Source: CAZTTG01 sp964615935 (GTDB lineage: Bacteria; Planctomycetota; UBA1135; GCA-002686595). From it: a DNA stretch of 64,000 nt. The notes under the pieces are model-generated. The model saw nothing but the letters and a program-made list of their open reading frames with translations. It made no database searches and was not told where the DNA came from. The DNA is taken from the NCBI GenBank assembly GCA_964615935.1, contig CAZTTG010000021.1:1-64000 (forward strand), given 5' to 3'. A program made the position numbers and the translations under genes. The first letter of the stretch is position 1, and every line of letters starts with the position of its first letter. Positions 1 through 11,935 of the stretch are shown here, piece after piece.

Positions 1-2
1 CG

Positions 3-2627
3 GAGCTGGAGATGACGGCCCTGTCCCTGCTCGCGCTGCAGAGCGCGCTGCCGGGCTCGGATCGGATCGAGGCCGGGGTGGAGCACCTGCTCTCGCACCG
101 CCCCTGGGCGCCGCGCCGAGCGGCGGGCCTGTGCGTGGCGGCGATCGCGCAGTACCGCGGCGAGACCGAGCCCGCCCGCGGCGAGATGACCGTGGTGGTG
201 GCGCTGCCGGGCGAGGAGCCGCACCCGCTGCCGCTCACTCCCGACGCGGTGGGCACGACCGTCTCGGTGGTGGTGCCCGACTCGGTCGGCGACCGGGTGC
301 GGGTGGACCTGGGCCTGCGCGGCTCGGGCCAGCCGCACTACGCGGCGGTCTTGCGGGGCTTCTCGAGGGACACCACCGAGCAGCGCGCCGAGCGCTTCCG
401 GGTCTCCTTCCACCGCTTCGAGGCCATGCCGCCGGTGTACGCGGGCCGTGAGATTCCGGTGGGCTTCGGCGCCTTGCGCGACTATCGCGACGAGTGGGTC
501 AACGAGGTGGAGCACCTGCCTCTGGGGCAGATGGTGCGGGCGCACCTGCGCTTCTACGTGAGCCACGACTCCTCGCGGAGCACGGAGGAGCTGGACTACC
601 TGGTGGCGGAGATCCCGCTGCCGGCGGGGACGACGGTGCTGGAGGGCAGCGTGAGCGGGAACGCGCTCTCGCACGAGGTGCGCGAGGGCGTGCTGGCGGT
701 GCACGTGGGGCAGCACCAGCACTGGGGGTCGATCCGGTACACGCTGATCGGCGCGGTGCCGGGGGCCTTCCGGGTAGTGCCGGCGGTCCTGCGCAGCGCC
801 TACGAGCCCTCGGCCATGGCGCTGGCCGCCGGGGGCGACTTCGAGGTGCTGGGCCGGGGCGAGGAGAGCCCGGACGAGTACCGGCCCACGCCGGACGAGC
901 TCTTCCATCTGGGCCAGGCGGCCTACGGGGCCGAGGACCACGAGCTGGCCCGCGGGAGGCTGACGGCGCTGTACGACGGCTACGAGAAGTGGCTGCAGCC
1001 GGATCCCCTGCGGGAGGCGGCCTCGATGCTGCTGTTCATGGCGATCGAGCGGCGCGAGGCGGCCTCGATCGTGCGCTTCTTCGAGGTCCTGAAGGAGAAG
1101 AACCCGGAGCTGACGATCCCCTTCGAGAAGGTGGCGATCGTAGGCGAGGCCTACCGCGAGCTGGAGGAGTACGAGCGGGCGCTCCTGATCTTCCGGGCGA
1201 CGATCGAGGAGACCTTCGGCAAGGACCTGAAGGTGGCGGGGACGCTGGAGGAGCTGGGCGAGTTCGCCCGCGCGACGGACGCCCTGGACCGGCTGTGGCT
1301 GGAGTACCCCGACCTTCCGTCGGTGGTGGAGACCTGGCTGGCCTTGTCGGACAAGCTGTTGACCAAGGCGCCGGTGGCGCACGAGGACGAGAGCCTGCGG
1401 AAGGCGGGCCGGGACCGGGCGATCCTGGCCTTCGACGGGATCGTGCTCCTGCAGCGCTTCCTGAGCCTGTACCCGGAGGACCCGCTGGCGCCGGACGCGG
1501 GCCTGAACCTGGTGAGCGCGCACCTGGATCTCGAGGACCACGAGGGCGCGGCCGCGCTGGCGGGGCAGATGGCGGAGCTGTACGGCGAGCCGCGCTACGC
1601 GGACGCCTTCCGGTACACGCGGGCGGTGGCGGAGTGGTACCTGGGCCGTGAGTCGGTGGCCCTGGATCTCCTGAAGGAGATCGCGGAGGCGACCTACACG
1701 GATGAGCTGGGGAACACGACGCGCTCGGAGAACCGGGACCTGGCGCTGTACATCCTGGGCCAGATCCACCACGCGCGGCGGGAGGCGCAGGAGGCCAGCG
1801 AGTACTACGAGATGGTCTCGGAGCTGTTCACGGACGCTCGCGAGGCGCTGGCGGGTCTGCGCGAGAAGAGCATCTCGCTGGAGGAGGTGACGGCGGCGCG
1901 GCCGGGCGAGGCGGTGTCGTTGAAGATCACGTCGCGCAACGTGCCGGAGGCGGAGCTCCTGGTGTACGGGGTGGACCTGATGACCCTGTACCTGCGGGAG
2001 AAGAACCTCTCGGAGGTGACGCAGGTGAACCTGGCGGGGATCTCGCCGGTGCTGCGGCGTACGGTGGAGCTGGGCGGCGGCTGGGACCTTCGCGAAAAGG
2101 AGCGCGAGGTGGAGCTCGCGCTCACCGATCCGGGCGCCTACCTGGTGATCTGCCGGGGTGGCGAGCTGCACACCTCGGGTCTGGCGCTGGTGAGCGAGCT
2201 GGAGCTCGAGGTAGTGGAAGACGAGGTGTCGGGGCGCCTGCGGGTGCAGGCCTCGAAGAGCGCGGACGGGAGCTTCGTGCGGGACGTGGACGTGCGGGTG
2301 ATCGGCACGGCGAACGACGACTTCGTGTCGGGCAAGACCGACCCGCGGGGGCTCTTCGTGGCCGACGCCATCCGGGGCACCTCCACGGTGATCGCCCGCC
2401 TGGACCGCAAGCACTACGCCTTCCACCGCGGAACCACCTCCCTGGCCGTGGTCGAGCGAGACCGGGCCCGAAGCCAGCTGCAGGAGCCCCAGGAGGACAT
2501 GGAGCAGCAGGACTACTTCCAGAACGTGCAGGGGCTCAACCGCAAGTTCCAGGGCCAGCGCGCGGCGCGACTGAAGGACGAGATCCAGCGCGAGCGCAAG
2601 GGCGTGAAGGTCGAGCAGGTGAAGTAG
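3..2627 (+). CDS. Alpha-2-macroglobulin-like protein with TPR repeats (3' part, 5' end outside window)
   Basis: The frame is open to the window edge, so the N-terminus is missing; the first Met inside the window is at base 12 (871 residues from there). The first ~280 residues resemble the end of a bacterial alpha-2-macroglobulin: a helical stretch like the thioester-domain barrel, then a beta-sandwich with a region of the type DYLVAEIPLPAGTTVLEG, as in A2M receptor-binding domains. Residues ~290-640 are helical TPR-like repeats. Residues ~645-800 form another beta-rich region, followed by a charged Gln/Glu/Arg-rich tail. Bacterial A2Ms are protease traps or envelope-guard proteins; the thioester motif, if present, would lie upstream and is not visible. 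Fusion to a long TPR block suggests protein-protein scaffolding. It converges on the next gene with 8 nt between the stops. Confidence 0.7.
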   Translation, partial: ELEMTALSLLALQSALPGSDRIEAGVEHLLSHRPWAPRRAAGLCVAAIAQYRGETEPARGEMTVVVALPGEEPHPLPLTPDAVGTTVSVVVPDSVGDRVRVDLGLRGSGQPHYAAVLRGFSRDTTEQRAERFRVSFHRFEAMPPVYAGREIPVGFGALRDYRDEWVNEVEHLPLGQMVRAHLRFYVSHDSSRSTEELDYLVAEIPLPAGTTVLEGSVSGNALSHEVREGVLAVHVGQHQHWGSIRYTLIGAVPGAFRVVPAVLRSAYEPSAMALAAGGDFEVLGRGEESPDEYRPTPDELFHLGQAAYGAEDHELARGRLTALYDGYEKWLQPDPLREAASMLLFMAIERREAASIVRFFEVLKEKNPELTIPFEKVAIVGEAYRELEEYERALLIFRATIEETFGKDLKVAGTLEELGEFARATDALDRLWLEYPDLPSVVETWLALSDKLLTKAPVAHEDESLRKAGRDRAILAFDGIVLLQRFLSLYPEDPLAPDAGLNLVSAHLDLEDHEGAAALAGQMAELYGEPRYADAFRYTRAVAEWYLGRESVALDLLKEIAEATYTDELGNTTRSENRDLALYILGQIHHARREAQEASEYYEMVSELFTDAREALAGLREKSISLEEVTAARPGEAVSLKITSRNVPEAELLVYGVDLMTLYLREKNLSEVTQVNLAGISPVLRRTVELGGGWDLREKEREVELALTDPGAYLVICRGGELHTSGLALVSELELEVVEDEVSGRLRVQASKSADGSFVRDVDVRVIGTANDDFVSGKTDPRGLFVADAIRGTSTVIARLDRKHYAFHRGTTSLAVVERDRARSQLQEPQEDMEQQDYFQNVQGLNRKFQGQRAARLKDEIQRERKGVKVEQVK

Positions 2628-2635
2628 GCGCCAGC

Positions 2636-4225
2636 TCAGTCGCGGCGGATGCTCAGGTCCTCGCGGACGACCCAGAGGCGCGTGGGCTCGTCGTTGCGCG
2701 GCACCAGGCGGTAGCTGACCCCGCCCCGGAGGTCGCGCCGATCAGCGGAGCCCAGCAGCAGAACCACGAAGCGGATCGAGCCGCTGGAGTTGGTGATCCC
2801 CCCGGTGGCGGCCACGATCCCGAGCCGTGGGCAGCCCTCGGCTTCGAGGTAGAAGCGCGAGTCGGCCTCGGCGGTGAAGCGCTTGAGGCTCTCGAAGCCC
2901 TCCCACTCCTCGATGTGCGCCAGCAGCGCCAGCTGGCCCTTCTCGGCAAAGTCCTCCTGGATGCCCTCCGGCAGGCCCTCGGAGTCCGACCAGAACAGCG
3001 AGTCGATGGTCATGCGCTCCAGCCCCTCGACCGCGGGCTCGGGCGGGTTCTCGATCCGGCAGTGCTCCCCGAAGCGGTCCGAGAGGGTCAGGGTGGAATA
3101 GGGATTGGGCCCGCCGAAGACGTCGTCGTAGCGCTGCAGCCCCTGCCTCAGCCCCCAGGCGCTCGGCATGTCCGCGTCGGCCCAGTCGTTGAAGGTATTG
3201 ACGTGGGTGATCAGGCCGAAGAGGCCCTCGCCCAGGATGCCCTGGCCCAGGTGCTGGTAGTTCAGCCGGCGCCAGCGGCCGCCGACCCACACCTCGTTGA
3301 AGGTGTGCGAGGTCCACCCGCCGCGGTTCAGGGAGGCGACGCCCCGGCCGACGATCCGCCTCACGTCCCGATGGGTGATCCGGCTCACGAGCTCCGGCTC
3401 ACGCTCGTCCGAGGCGTCCACCACCGGGATGGTCAGCACGATGCGCGTGGGGATGCCCACCGCCCGCAGGCAGCCGTTCAGGTAGATGGCCGAGGAGGTG
3501 CAGGTGCCTCGCGCGCCGCGGCGGAACATGCCCTCGGCGAAGAGCTCGCGCTCCCACTGCTCCTCGAGGGAGATCCCCGACCGCGCCCGGTTGCGCTCGG
3601 CCGCCTCCGAGAGCTCGGGGGGGATCGAGGGGCGGCCCTCCTCGTCGAAGCGGGTGAAGAAGGTCGTGAAGCCGTCCTGGGAATCGGCGTGCTCGAGCAG
3701 CCAGGCGGCTACCCGCCTCACGGTCTCGACGTCGTCCAGCTTCGTGGGGTCGATCCCGTCGTCCTTCAGGGCCGCGAGCAGATCCCGTCGCATCTTCCGG
3801 TCCCAGTTGGCCGTGGGTCCCGGCTCCAGGTATTCATCCAGCCACTTCGGGTGATCGCGCCAGTCGGGATCGCCGACGAGGGTCTCCCCCACCGTGTTCA
3901 GGGGGTAGTGGATGACCTCCAGCTCCACGTACTCCCCGGTCTCGTGGAGGATCCGCGCGTCCTGCCAGTCGTCGTTGATCGCGGCCCCGTCGACCGGAGG
4001 GTGGACCTGCACGATGGTCCGCAGCGTGTAGGTGTGCTCCCGCCGCTCGAGCCAGTCCCCGTCGGGGATGCCATCCCCGTCCGAGTCCGCCGAGTCGGGG
4101 TCGGTGAAGTGCTTGTGCACCTCCCGGAAGTCGGAGAGGCCGTCGCCATCGCGGTCGGGATCGGGCTCCTGCGCGGCGGCGAGGCCGGCGATGACGAGGA
4201 CGGGCGCGAGGAGCACACGGCGCAT
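2636..4225 (-). CDS. Secreted transglutaminase-like protein with N-terminal calcium-binding (thrombospondin-3/EF-hand-like) repeats
   Basis: 529 aa. The start is ATG at 4225 with AGGGG six nt upstream; the frame is open further upstream but that part overlaps the kinase gene. A short signal peptide (MRRVLLAPVLVIAGLAAAQ) is followed by two Asp-rich loops around residues 20-60 (DPDRDGDGLSDFREV, DSDGDGIPDGDWLE), typical of type-3 repeats/dockerin-like Ca2+ loops. The core has the papain-like transglutaminase order: Cys242 in RGTCTSSAIYLNG, then His307 in SHTFNEVWVGGRWRRLN. The usual third residue Asp is Asn322 here, so activity is uncertain. It is the last gene of a sigma factor-kinase-transglutaminase operon, 29 nt after the kinase stop. 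An extracytoplasmic peptidase or crosslinking role is inferred. Confidence 0.75.
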   Translation of the reverse strand: MRRVLLAPVLVIAGLAAAQEPDPDRDGDGLSDFREVHKHFTDPDSADSDGDGIPDGDWLERREHTYTLRTIVQVHPPVDGAAINDDWQDARILHETGEYVELEVIHYPLNTVGETLVGDPDWRDHPKWLDEYLEPGPTANWDRKMRRDLLAALKDDGIDPTKLDDVETVRRVAAWLLEHADSQDGFTTFFTRFDEEGRPSIPPELSEAAERNRARSGISLEEQWERELFAEGMFRRGARGTCTSSAIYLNGCLRAVGIPTRIVLTIPVVDASDEREPELVSRITHRDVRRIVGRGVASLNRGGWTSHTFNEVWVGGRWRRLNYQHLGQGILGEGLFGLITHVNTFNDWADADMPSAWGLRQGLQRYDDVFGGPNPYSTLTLSDRFGEHCRIENPPEPAVEGLERMTIDSLFWSDSEGLPEGIQEDFAEKGQLALLAHIEEWEGFESLKRFTAEADSRFYLEAEGCPRLGIVAATGGITNSSGSIRFVVLLLGSADRRDLRGGVSYRLVPRNDEPTRLWVVREDLSIRRD

Positions 4226-4254
4226 GTCGGATCCCCTGTCGTTGGCGCGGCGCC

Positions 4255-6545
<2,291 letters not shown>

Positions 6546-6549
<4 letters not shown>

Positions 6550-7190
6550 GGCTCGGGCTCCGCCATGAGCGCGGTGAGGCGAGCCAGCGCCCGTGAGTAG
6601 AGCTTGCGAACGGCGGCGTCGCTCCGCCCCATGAGGTCGGCGGCCTCCTTGCTCGGCAGCCCGTCCACCTTGCGCAGGATGACCACCTGCTGCATCTCGG
6701 GCGGCAGACCGCGGAGGGCCCGCTCGAGCCGCTCGAAGCGCTCCCCGTCGCGGTAGGCGGGCTCGCCGCCGGGCTCGGGGAGCTCGGCCGCGGCCGAGTC
6801 CGAGAGGGGCTGGGTGCCGGCGCGCCGGAGGGCGTCGAAGTAGTCGGCCCGCGCCCGGATCTTGTTGACGATCATCGCGTGCAGGTAGTGGCGCAGGCTG
6901 CCCGGACCGCGTGGCTGGAAGTCGGGGAGGGCCTTGAAGGCGTCGACCACCACGCTCTGCAGCACGTCCTCGCTCTCCAGGGCCGTCCGCAGCCGGGGGC
7001 CCAGGTGGGCCCGCACCGCGAAGAGCAGCTCGTCGTGGTAGCGGCTGTAGAGCTCCCCGAAGGCGGCGCTGTCGCCCCCGCGGATGCGGGCGACCAGCTC
7101 CAGGGTCGCGCTCTCGGGGACCGCTTCGGGGAAGGGGATGGGATTCCCGGAGGCCTCGGGGGGAGCGGGCATGGGCGACGTGTAGGCCAC
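6546..7190 (-). CDS. ECF-family RNA polymerase sigma factor
   Basis: 214 aa. Region sigma-2 lies at about residues 25-105 (LVARIRGGDSAAFGELYSRY, SEDVLQSVVVDAFKALPDF) and sigma-4 at about 145-205 (LERALRGLPPEMQQVVILRK, then a helix-turn-helix SKEAADLMGRSDAAVRKLYS). There is no sigma-3, as expected for ECF factors. The Pro-rich extension before residue 25 and the LPPEMQQVV motif match sigma factors paired with Ser/Thr kinases. The first gene of the operon, its stop overlaps the kinase start by 4 nt (GTGA), so translation is coupled. No anti-sigma gene is adjacent; the kinase is the likely regulator. A start at the Met seven residues in is also possible. Confidence 0.92.
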
Positions 7191-7398
7191 GCCAGCCTCC
7201 AGGGCCAGCGGCGGTCCCGCGCAAGTGCGCGGAATGGGGTCGCGAGGCCCCTCCCCGATCCTGGCGCGAGCCCGAGCTGCAGTGGGCTCACGGCCCCATA
7301 ACGCAGCCTAGAGCCCCCCGTGGGGCGAGGAGCGGGGCCGAGGTCGCCAGGTGCGATCCGCGCCCCGCGGAATGTTGCGGAAACCTGACTTCTAGTGT

Positions 7399-8233
7399 AT
7401 GCGCGAGGTTAAGCAGGGTGGCGGCGCCCTCCTGCTCGCCTGTGCACCGGCCGGAGCGGCGACCGGCCGGCCAGGGGAGGCTGCATCGGTCAGCGTGCGG
7501 CCGCTGAACGTCCTCCTGATCGTCATCGACGACGTGGGCGTGGACCTGGTGCGCACGTACCAGCGTCGGTACCTCCATCCGGAGTTCCATCCCGGCGCGC
7601 CGCTGGCGTGCACCCCCAAGCATCGACGCCCTGGCCTCCCGCGGCGTGCTCTTCACCAACGCCTGTTCGACTCCCCTGTGCTCGCCCACGCGGGCCCAGA
7701 TCCTGACCGGGAAGAGGACGAGGTACACCGGGGTGGGCATCCCCGTGGCCCCGGGGATGCTGTTCCGATCCGGCCTGCAGGTCGGAGAGGACACGATCGC
7801 CAGGCTCGTCCCGGTCAACGCCGCGCTGGGCAAGTGGCACCTGGCGGACCCGGGTCAGCGGCTCACCCATCCCCGGGATCTGGGCTTCGGGCTCTTCCTG
7901 GGTTCCATGTACAACCTCGAATCGCCGCTGAGTCACTCCTACGGCAACTGGTGGAAGACGTGGGTCGGCCAGGGCGCTCCCCAGCAGTTTCAGTGCCTCG
8001 AGTACGCCACCGCGAACACCACCGACGAGGCCATCGCCCTTTGGCGCGGCCTGCTGGGTCCGCAGCCCGAGCCCTGGCTCCTCTACGTCGCCTATCACGC
8101 CGCTCACAAGCCCACCCACTGTCCCCACCTCCACGGCTTCGACTGCGAGGGCGCCGACTGCGACAGGGACTGGTGCGGGGAGTGCGTCGACCTGCCCGGC
8201 GGGCACTCCGAGACCCCGGCTTCCCCCCCCTGA
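7399..8233 (+). pseudogene. Frameshifted, C-terminally truncated sulfatase (alkaline-phosphatase superfamily)
   Basis: Two frames are needed for a sulfatase N-terminus. Frame 1 from 7399 gives NVLLIVIDDVGVDLVRTYQ (metal-binding Asp pair) up to a CTP tripeptide. A single extra base in the run at 7612-7619 shifts the rest to another frame, reading SIDALASRGVLFTNAC, then LCSPTRAQILTGK, the formylglycine signature C-x-[PST]-x-R region, and GKWHLADP. The second frame stops at 8233, right after an eight-C run, about 280 codons into what should be a 450-550 aa enzyme. A third frame then continues about 45 codons of unrelated Gly/Glu-rich sequence to a stop at 8372. It is therefore a broken gene with a frameshift plus a deletion or truncation, unless both homopolymer sites are sequencing errors. 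Signature residues are intact, so decay looks recent. Confidence 0.75.
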
Positions 8234-8408
8234 AGGTGGTGGAGGCGGCCTCAAGCTCCAGGCGGAGGAGCCCGGGGGAGAGGACTCGATCGAGCTCTTC
8301 GAGAAGGGCGGAGACCTGCGCCACCGGTTGGCGGTCACCTACACCTGCGCGGGCGTGGCCGGCTTCCGGTGAGAGACGCCTCCGACGGTTGACTCGCGAC
8401 GCGAAGAG

Positions 8409-8440
8409 CCGCCCGGCCCCGCGAGAGCGGGACCGGGCGG
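8409..8440. terminator. GC-rich hairpin between converging genes
   Basis: CCGCCCGG-CCCCGC and GCGGG-CCGGGCGG pair across a GAGA loop. It lies 21 bases past the 3' end (8462) of the minus-strand protease and downstream of the sulfatase remnant. No U-tract is present, so intrinsic termination is inferred from position and stem strength only. Confidence 0.5.
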
Positions 8441-8461
8441 CCGCCGAAGAGCCCCTCTCCC

Positions 8462-11400
8462 TCAGGGCACGTCGATGAAGACCTGATAGTCCTCGACCTC
8501 CCCGTAGCGGGCCGGCCCGCAGGGCCCCGCCAGCGCCGGATCGGAGAGGCAGTTCATGGGCGTCAGGAGGCCGGCGTCCTCGCCGTAGTCCAGGCGGAAG
8601 CGGACGTAGCCCCAGCGATCCTCGGGGATGTCGGGGACCTCCACGGTGAAGGTGGCGGTGGTGGTGGAGGAGCCGAGCCAGGCCTCGGGATCGAAGGCGA
8701 TGGTGTTGGGCGGGAAGCCCTGCGGGCCGGGATCGGGGCTGGTGCTGCCGGTGCCCAGCACGTGGTGGATCTCCGAGACGCCGCCCATCGCGTCGTCGAT
8801 GACCAGCCAGGCGTTGAGGTAGAGGAAGCGCAGCGGGTTGGGCTCCCCGGCGGCGGTGAGGCCGCCGTAGCGCTCGCTGCCCAGGAGGGCGGGATCCACG
8901 CTGACGGTCACGGTCACCGGCACGGCTCCGCCGGCGGGCCAGCCGGGCGGCATGAGCACCCCGTCCTCGTCGAAGGGATCGGGGATCGGGTCGCAGCCCC
9001 CGTCGAAGCCGGAGACCGTGGCGCCCAGCCACTCGGTGGAGGTGGTGTGGTGCACGGCGGGCGGGGAGGCGGTGCACACGGGCAGCCAGCACACCTCCGA
9101 GCCCCAGTCCGTGCGCGGCCAGCAGTCGAAGCCGTGCCTGGCGGCGGCCTCGCAGAGCTCGTCGTAGTGGGGCGCCAGGGCCGGATCGCCCGTGCCCCCG
9201 TAGCCGATCAGGGGGTCGGCGTCGCGCAGGAACAGCCCCAGAACTCCCGAGTTCATGTCCGGCGGGTTGGTGGAGAAGAAGGCGTACATCAGCTCGTCGG
9301 CCACGGCCGCGCCGAGCAGGCCGCGCAGGTCCTTGTAGAAGCCCGCGAGAGCCTCGCCGTGATCGTGCGGCTCGGGCAGGCCGGTCCCGGCGTCGGTGGC
9401 GCAGTCCAGGCAGTCGTACTGTCGCGTTCCGCTGCCGCCCAGGAAGTTGGGGAAGGCGTAGTCGCGGATCGCGGTGCCCGCGCCGTCGAAGTCCTCGCCC
9501 ACCACCAGCGAGCCCGAGGTGGAGATGGCGTGGACGTCGCCCAGGCCTTCGCTCTGAGCGTGGAGGTGGGCGCAGGGATCGAGGTCGACGAAGCCCCCGA
9601 ACATGTCGTCCATGAAGTGCCCGTACTCGTGGTAGATCACCGTGTCGTAGGCCGTGTTGGGCCGACCGGGGCCGGTGCCGACGAAGAAGGTCATGGCCTT
9701 GGTGAGCGGGCTGTAGAAGGCGTTGCGCGCACCGGTGGGATCGTTGACCCGCACCAGGACGGGCACGTCGATGGGAAGCGGCAGCCCCAGGGCGAAGCTC
9801 GGCAGGCTCAGGATGGAGGCCGCGTTGAAGTGCGCCAGCTCGGCGTGCTGGTAGGCGGTCACCTGGGAGGTCGGCAGCTCGGCCGCGCCGGTGGGGTTGA
9901 AGAGCATGTCGACCCCCGCCAAGGGCGCGGTGGCGGAGGTGCCGACCTGCAGGTTGGGGAAGCCCGGCGCCTTGTCGACCACCCGGGCGTAGAGGCCCGA
10001 GAGGCGCGCGCTGATCGAGGGGCTGCTGCCGGCGGGGAAGTCCAGGCCGTATCCGCCGGCGGCGTCGGTGACGGTGCGCGCGAAGGTGCCCGGGAGCAGC
10101 AGCGCGATCGCGATCGAGCGCTCGCCGTCCTCGTTCTCCCAGGCGATGGCCTTGCCGTCGTCCGAGACGCTCGGGCGTGTGTCCTCGAGGTCGTCGTCGG
10201 TCAGGCTCACGATGGTCGAGGTGGGCCGGTGGAGCACGTAGATCTCGGCGTCCACGGCGGCGTTCGCGCGGTAGGCGAAGACCACCGTGGAGCCGTCGCC
10301 CGAGAGGTCCGTGCCGCTGACGGTGCCGCTGTCGTGGAAGAGCTGCTGGAGCCCGGCGCCGTCTGCGCCGATCTCCCACAGGGAGAAGTGTGCCGGCACC
10401 CGGCGGTACGAACGCCGCCTACCCAGGACGCTGATCCCCGCGGGGATGCCCCCCGGGGCGCCGTACTCGGCCCCCATCATCGACTCGAAGGCGATCAGGC
10501 CGCCCAGGTCGTCGATGCTGGGCGCTCCGTCGTCCACCGCGTTGAAAGTGAGTTGGGTCTCGTCGCTGCCGTCGGAGTCCATGGAGAAGATCTCCAGGTC
10601 CCCGTCGCGGTCCGAGACGAAGGCCACCTTGTCTCCGTTGCCGGAGAAGTCGGCCTGCCCGTCCCAGTCGAGGTTGGAGGTCAGCTGGGCCAGGCCCGTG
10701 CCGTCGATCTTCATGCGGTAGATCTCGAAGTCGCCGTCGAGATCGGATTCGAAGATCAGCACGTCGCCGGCGTCGGCGATGCGCGGCCGCAGGTTGGTGG
10801 CGCCGTTGGCGGTGAGCTGGGTCAGCCCGGTTCCGTCGGAGGCGATCTTCCAGATCTCGGGATTGCCGGCGGACTCGGACACGAAGACGATCGTGTCGCC
10901 GGTCTCATCGGTCGAGGGCGAGTGGTCATCGACCCCGTTGGTGGTGAGCTGGGTCTGGGCGCTTCCGTCGGCGCTCATGACCCAGATTTCGCGATCCCCA
11001 CCGCAGCCGCTGACGTAGGCGATCTTGAGGCCGTTGCCGCTGACCTGGGGGGTCTCCTCGTCGCAGCCGTTGAGGGCCGTGGGGTAGATGATCCCGCTCC
11101 CCGGCAGGAAGCCGTTCACGTAGAGGAACGCCATGGGGGCCACCACCGGAGGTCCGCCGGTCTGGTGGGTCTTGGCGGGGATTCCGCGGCCGTCCACGCT
11201 GCCCGAGACCAGGGCGCCGATCACCTCGGAGTCGATGCGAAAGACCTCGCCGGTGCGGGCGTCGACGTAGACGGTCCACAGCCCCTCCGCCGCGGCGGGA
11301 TCGGCGACGCGCAGCCGCCAGGCGGCCCGAGCCTCGAGCCTCCCGTCGACGCTCTCCGGCACGATGAGCTGCGTCGGCTCCCAGGCATGGGTCCGCCAGA

Positions 11401-11935
11401 TCGCACCGGGAGCCATCACCCGGGCGAGCTCGCCCGCGTCACGGCGGGACACCCGGAACTCGATCGGCTCGACCGGCTCGGGCAGGAGGCCGTGCGCTCG
11501 CAGGGAGAGCAGGTGCCCGTCCTGGTGAAAGATGCACTCCACCCGGCTGCCGACCACGGGCAGGTCCTGGATCCGCTGCTCCGCCTGCCACACCAGCAAT
11601 CCGCCGGTGTGGGTGCGGTAGCTCTCCCGGAAGGAGCCGGGCTCGACGCCGAGGAGCTCCCGGGCCTCGCGCAGGACCTCGCGCGCGCTGATCTCGAGGT
11701 CGGCCTCGGCGATGCCGACCGGGCTGACGCGGACGCGGCCCAGGGCCTGGACCAGCTCCCCCGACCGCCGGTCGAAGCGCGGCTGGAGCTCGCCCTCGAA
11801 GGCGGCCGCGAAGCGGGGCCAGGCGGCGACGGGGGCGCGCTCGGTGGGCTCCTGGGCCGGGGCGGGTCGGGCGAGGCCGGACGCGGCGAGCAGCAGGCAT
11901 CCGGCGAGGGTGAGGGAGCTATTGGCTTTCATCAT
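8462..11935 (-). CDS. Secreted gluzincin metalloprotease (M4/M36-like) with inserted TolB-like beta-propeller and C-terminal GEVED domain
   Basis: 1157 aa with a signal peptide (MMKANSSLTLAGCLLLAASG, Ala-rich cleavage near 27). Residues ~40-245 form an FTP/PepSY-type propeptide (AREVLREARELLGVEPGS, GLWTVYVDARTGEVFRI). Residues ~290-640 contain at least five PD40/TolB blades (DGTGLTQLTANG, DREIWVMSADGSAQTQL). The catalytic domain follows: His769-Glu-Tyr-Gly-His773 in VIYHEYGHFMDDMFGG and a third ligand Glu796 in SEGLGDVHA, 22 residues later, the gluzincin pattern. The C-terminus ends in GEVEDYQVFIDV, the GEVED domain of secreted proteins. A propeller between propeptide and protease is unusual. 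A basic segment (GRRRSYRRVP, DNA about 10384-10485) interrupts one blade. Likely an exported protease; its target is unknown. Confidence 0.88.
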   Translation of the reverse strand: MMKANSSLTLAGCLLLAASGLARPAPAQEPTERAPVAAWPRFAAAFEGELQPRFDRRSGELVQALGRVRVSPVGIAEADLEISAREVLREARELLGVEPGSFRESYRTHTGGLLVWQAEQRIQDLPVVGSRVECIFHQDGHLLSLRAHGLLPEPVEPIEFRVSRRDAGELARVMAPGAIWRTHAWEPTQLIVPESVDGRLEARAAWRLRVADPAAAEGLWTVYVDARTGEVFRIDSEVIGALVSGSVDGRGIPAKTHQTGGPPVVAPMAFLYVNGFLPGSGIIYPTALNGCDEETPQVSGNGLKIAYVSGCGGDREIWVMSADGSAQTQLTTNGVDDHSPSTDETGDTIVFVSESAGNPEIWKIASDGTGLTQLTANGATNLRPRIADAGDVLIFESDLDGDFEIYRMKIDGTGLAQLTSNLDWDGQADFSGNGDKVAFVSDRDGDLEIFSMDSDGSDETQLTFNAVDDGAPSIDDLGGLIAFESMMGAEYGAPGGIPAGISVLGRRRSYRRVPAHFSLWEIGADGAGLQQLFHDSGTVSGTDLSGDGSTVVFAYRANAAVDAEIYVLHRPTSTIVSLTDDDLEDTRPSVSDDGKAIAWENEDGERSIAIALLLPGTFARTVTDAAGGYGLDFPAGSSPSISARLSGLYARVVDKAPGFPNLQVGTSATAPLAGVDMLFNPTGAAELPTSQVTAYQHAELAHFNAASILSLPSFALGLPLPIDVPVLVRVNDPTGARNAFYSPLTKAMTFFVGTGPGRPNTAYDTVIYHEYGHFMDDMFGGFVDLDPCAHLHAQSEGLGDVHAISTSGSLVVGEDFDGAGTAIRDYAFPNFLGGSGTRQYDCLDCATDAGTGLPEPHDHGEALAGFYKDLRGLLGAAVADELMYAFFSTNPPDMNSGVLGLFLRDADPLIGYGGTGDPALAPHYDELCEAAARHGFDCWPRTDWGSEVCWLPVCTASPPAVHHTTSTEWLGATVSGFDGGCDPIPDPFDEDGVLMPPGWPAGGAVPVTVTVSVDPALLGSERYGGLTAAGEPNPLRFLYLNAWLVIDDAMGGVSEIHHVLGTGSTSPDPGPQGFPPNTIAFDPEAWLGSSTTTATFTVEVPDIPEDRWGYVRFRLDYGEDAGLLTPMNCLSDPALAGPCGPARYGEVEDYQVFIDVP

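Noticed and set aside
8223..8230. Poly-C run as programmed frameshift in the sulfatase
   Set aside because: The sequence after the run in neither alternative frame resembles a sulfatase, so frameshifting would not restore the enzyme.
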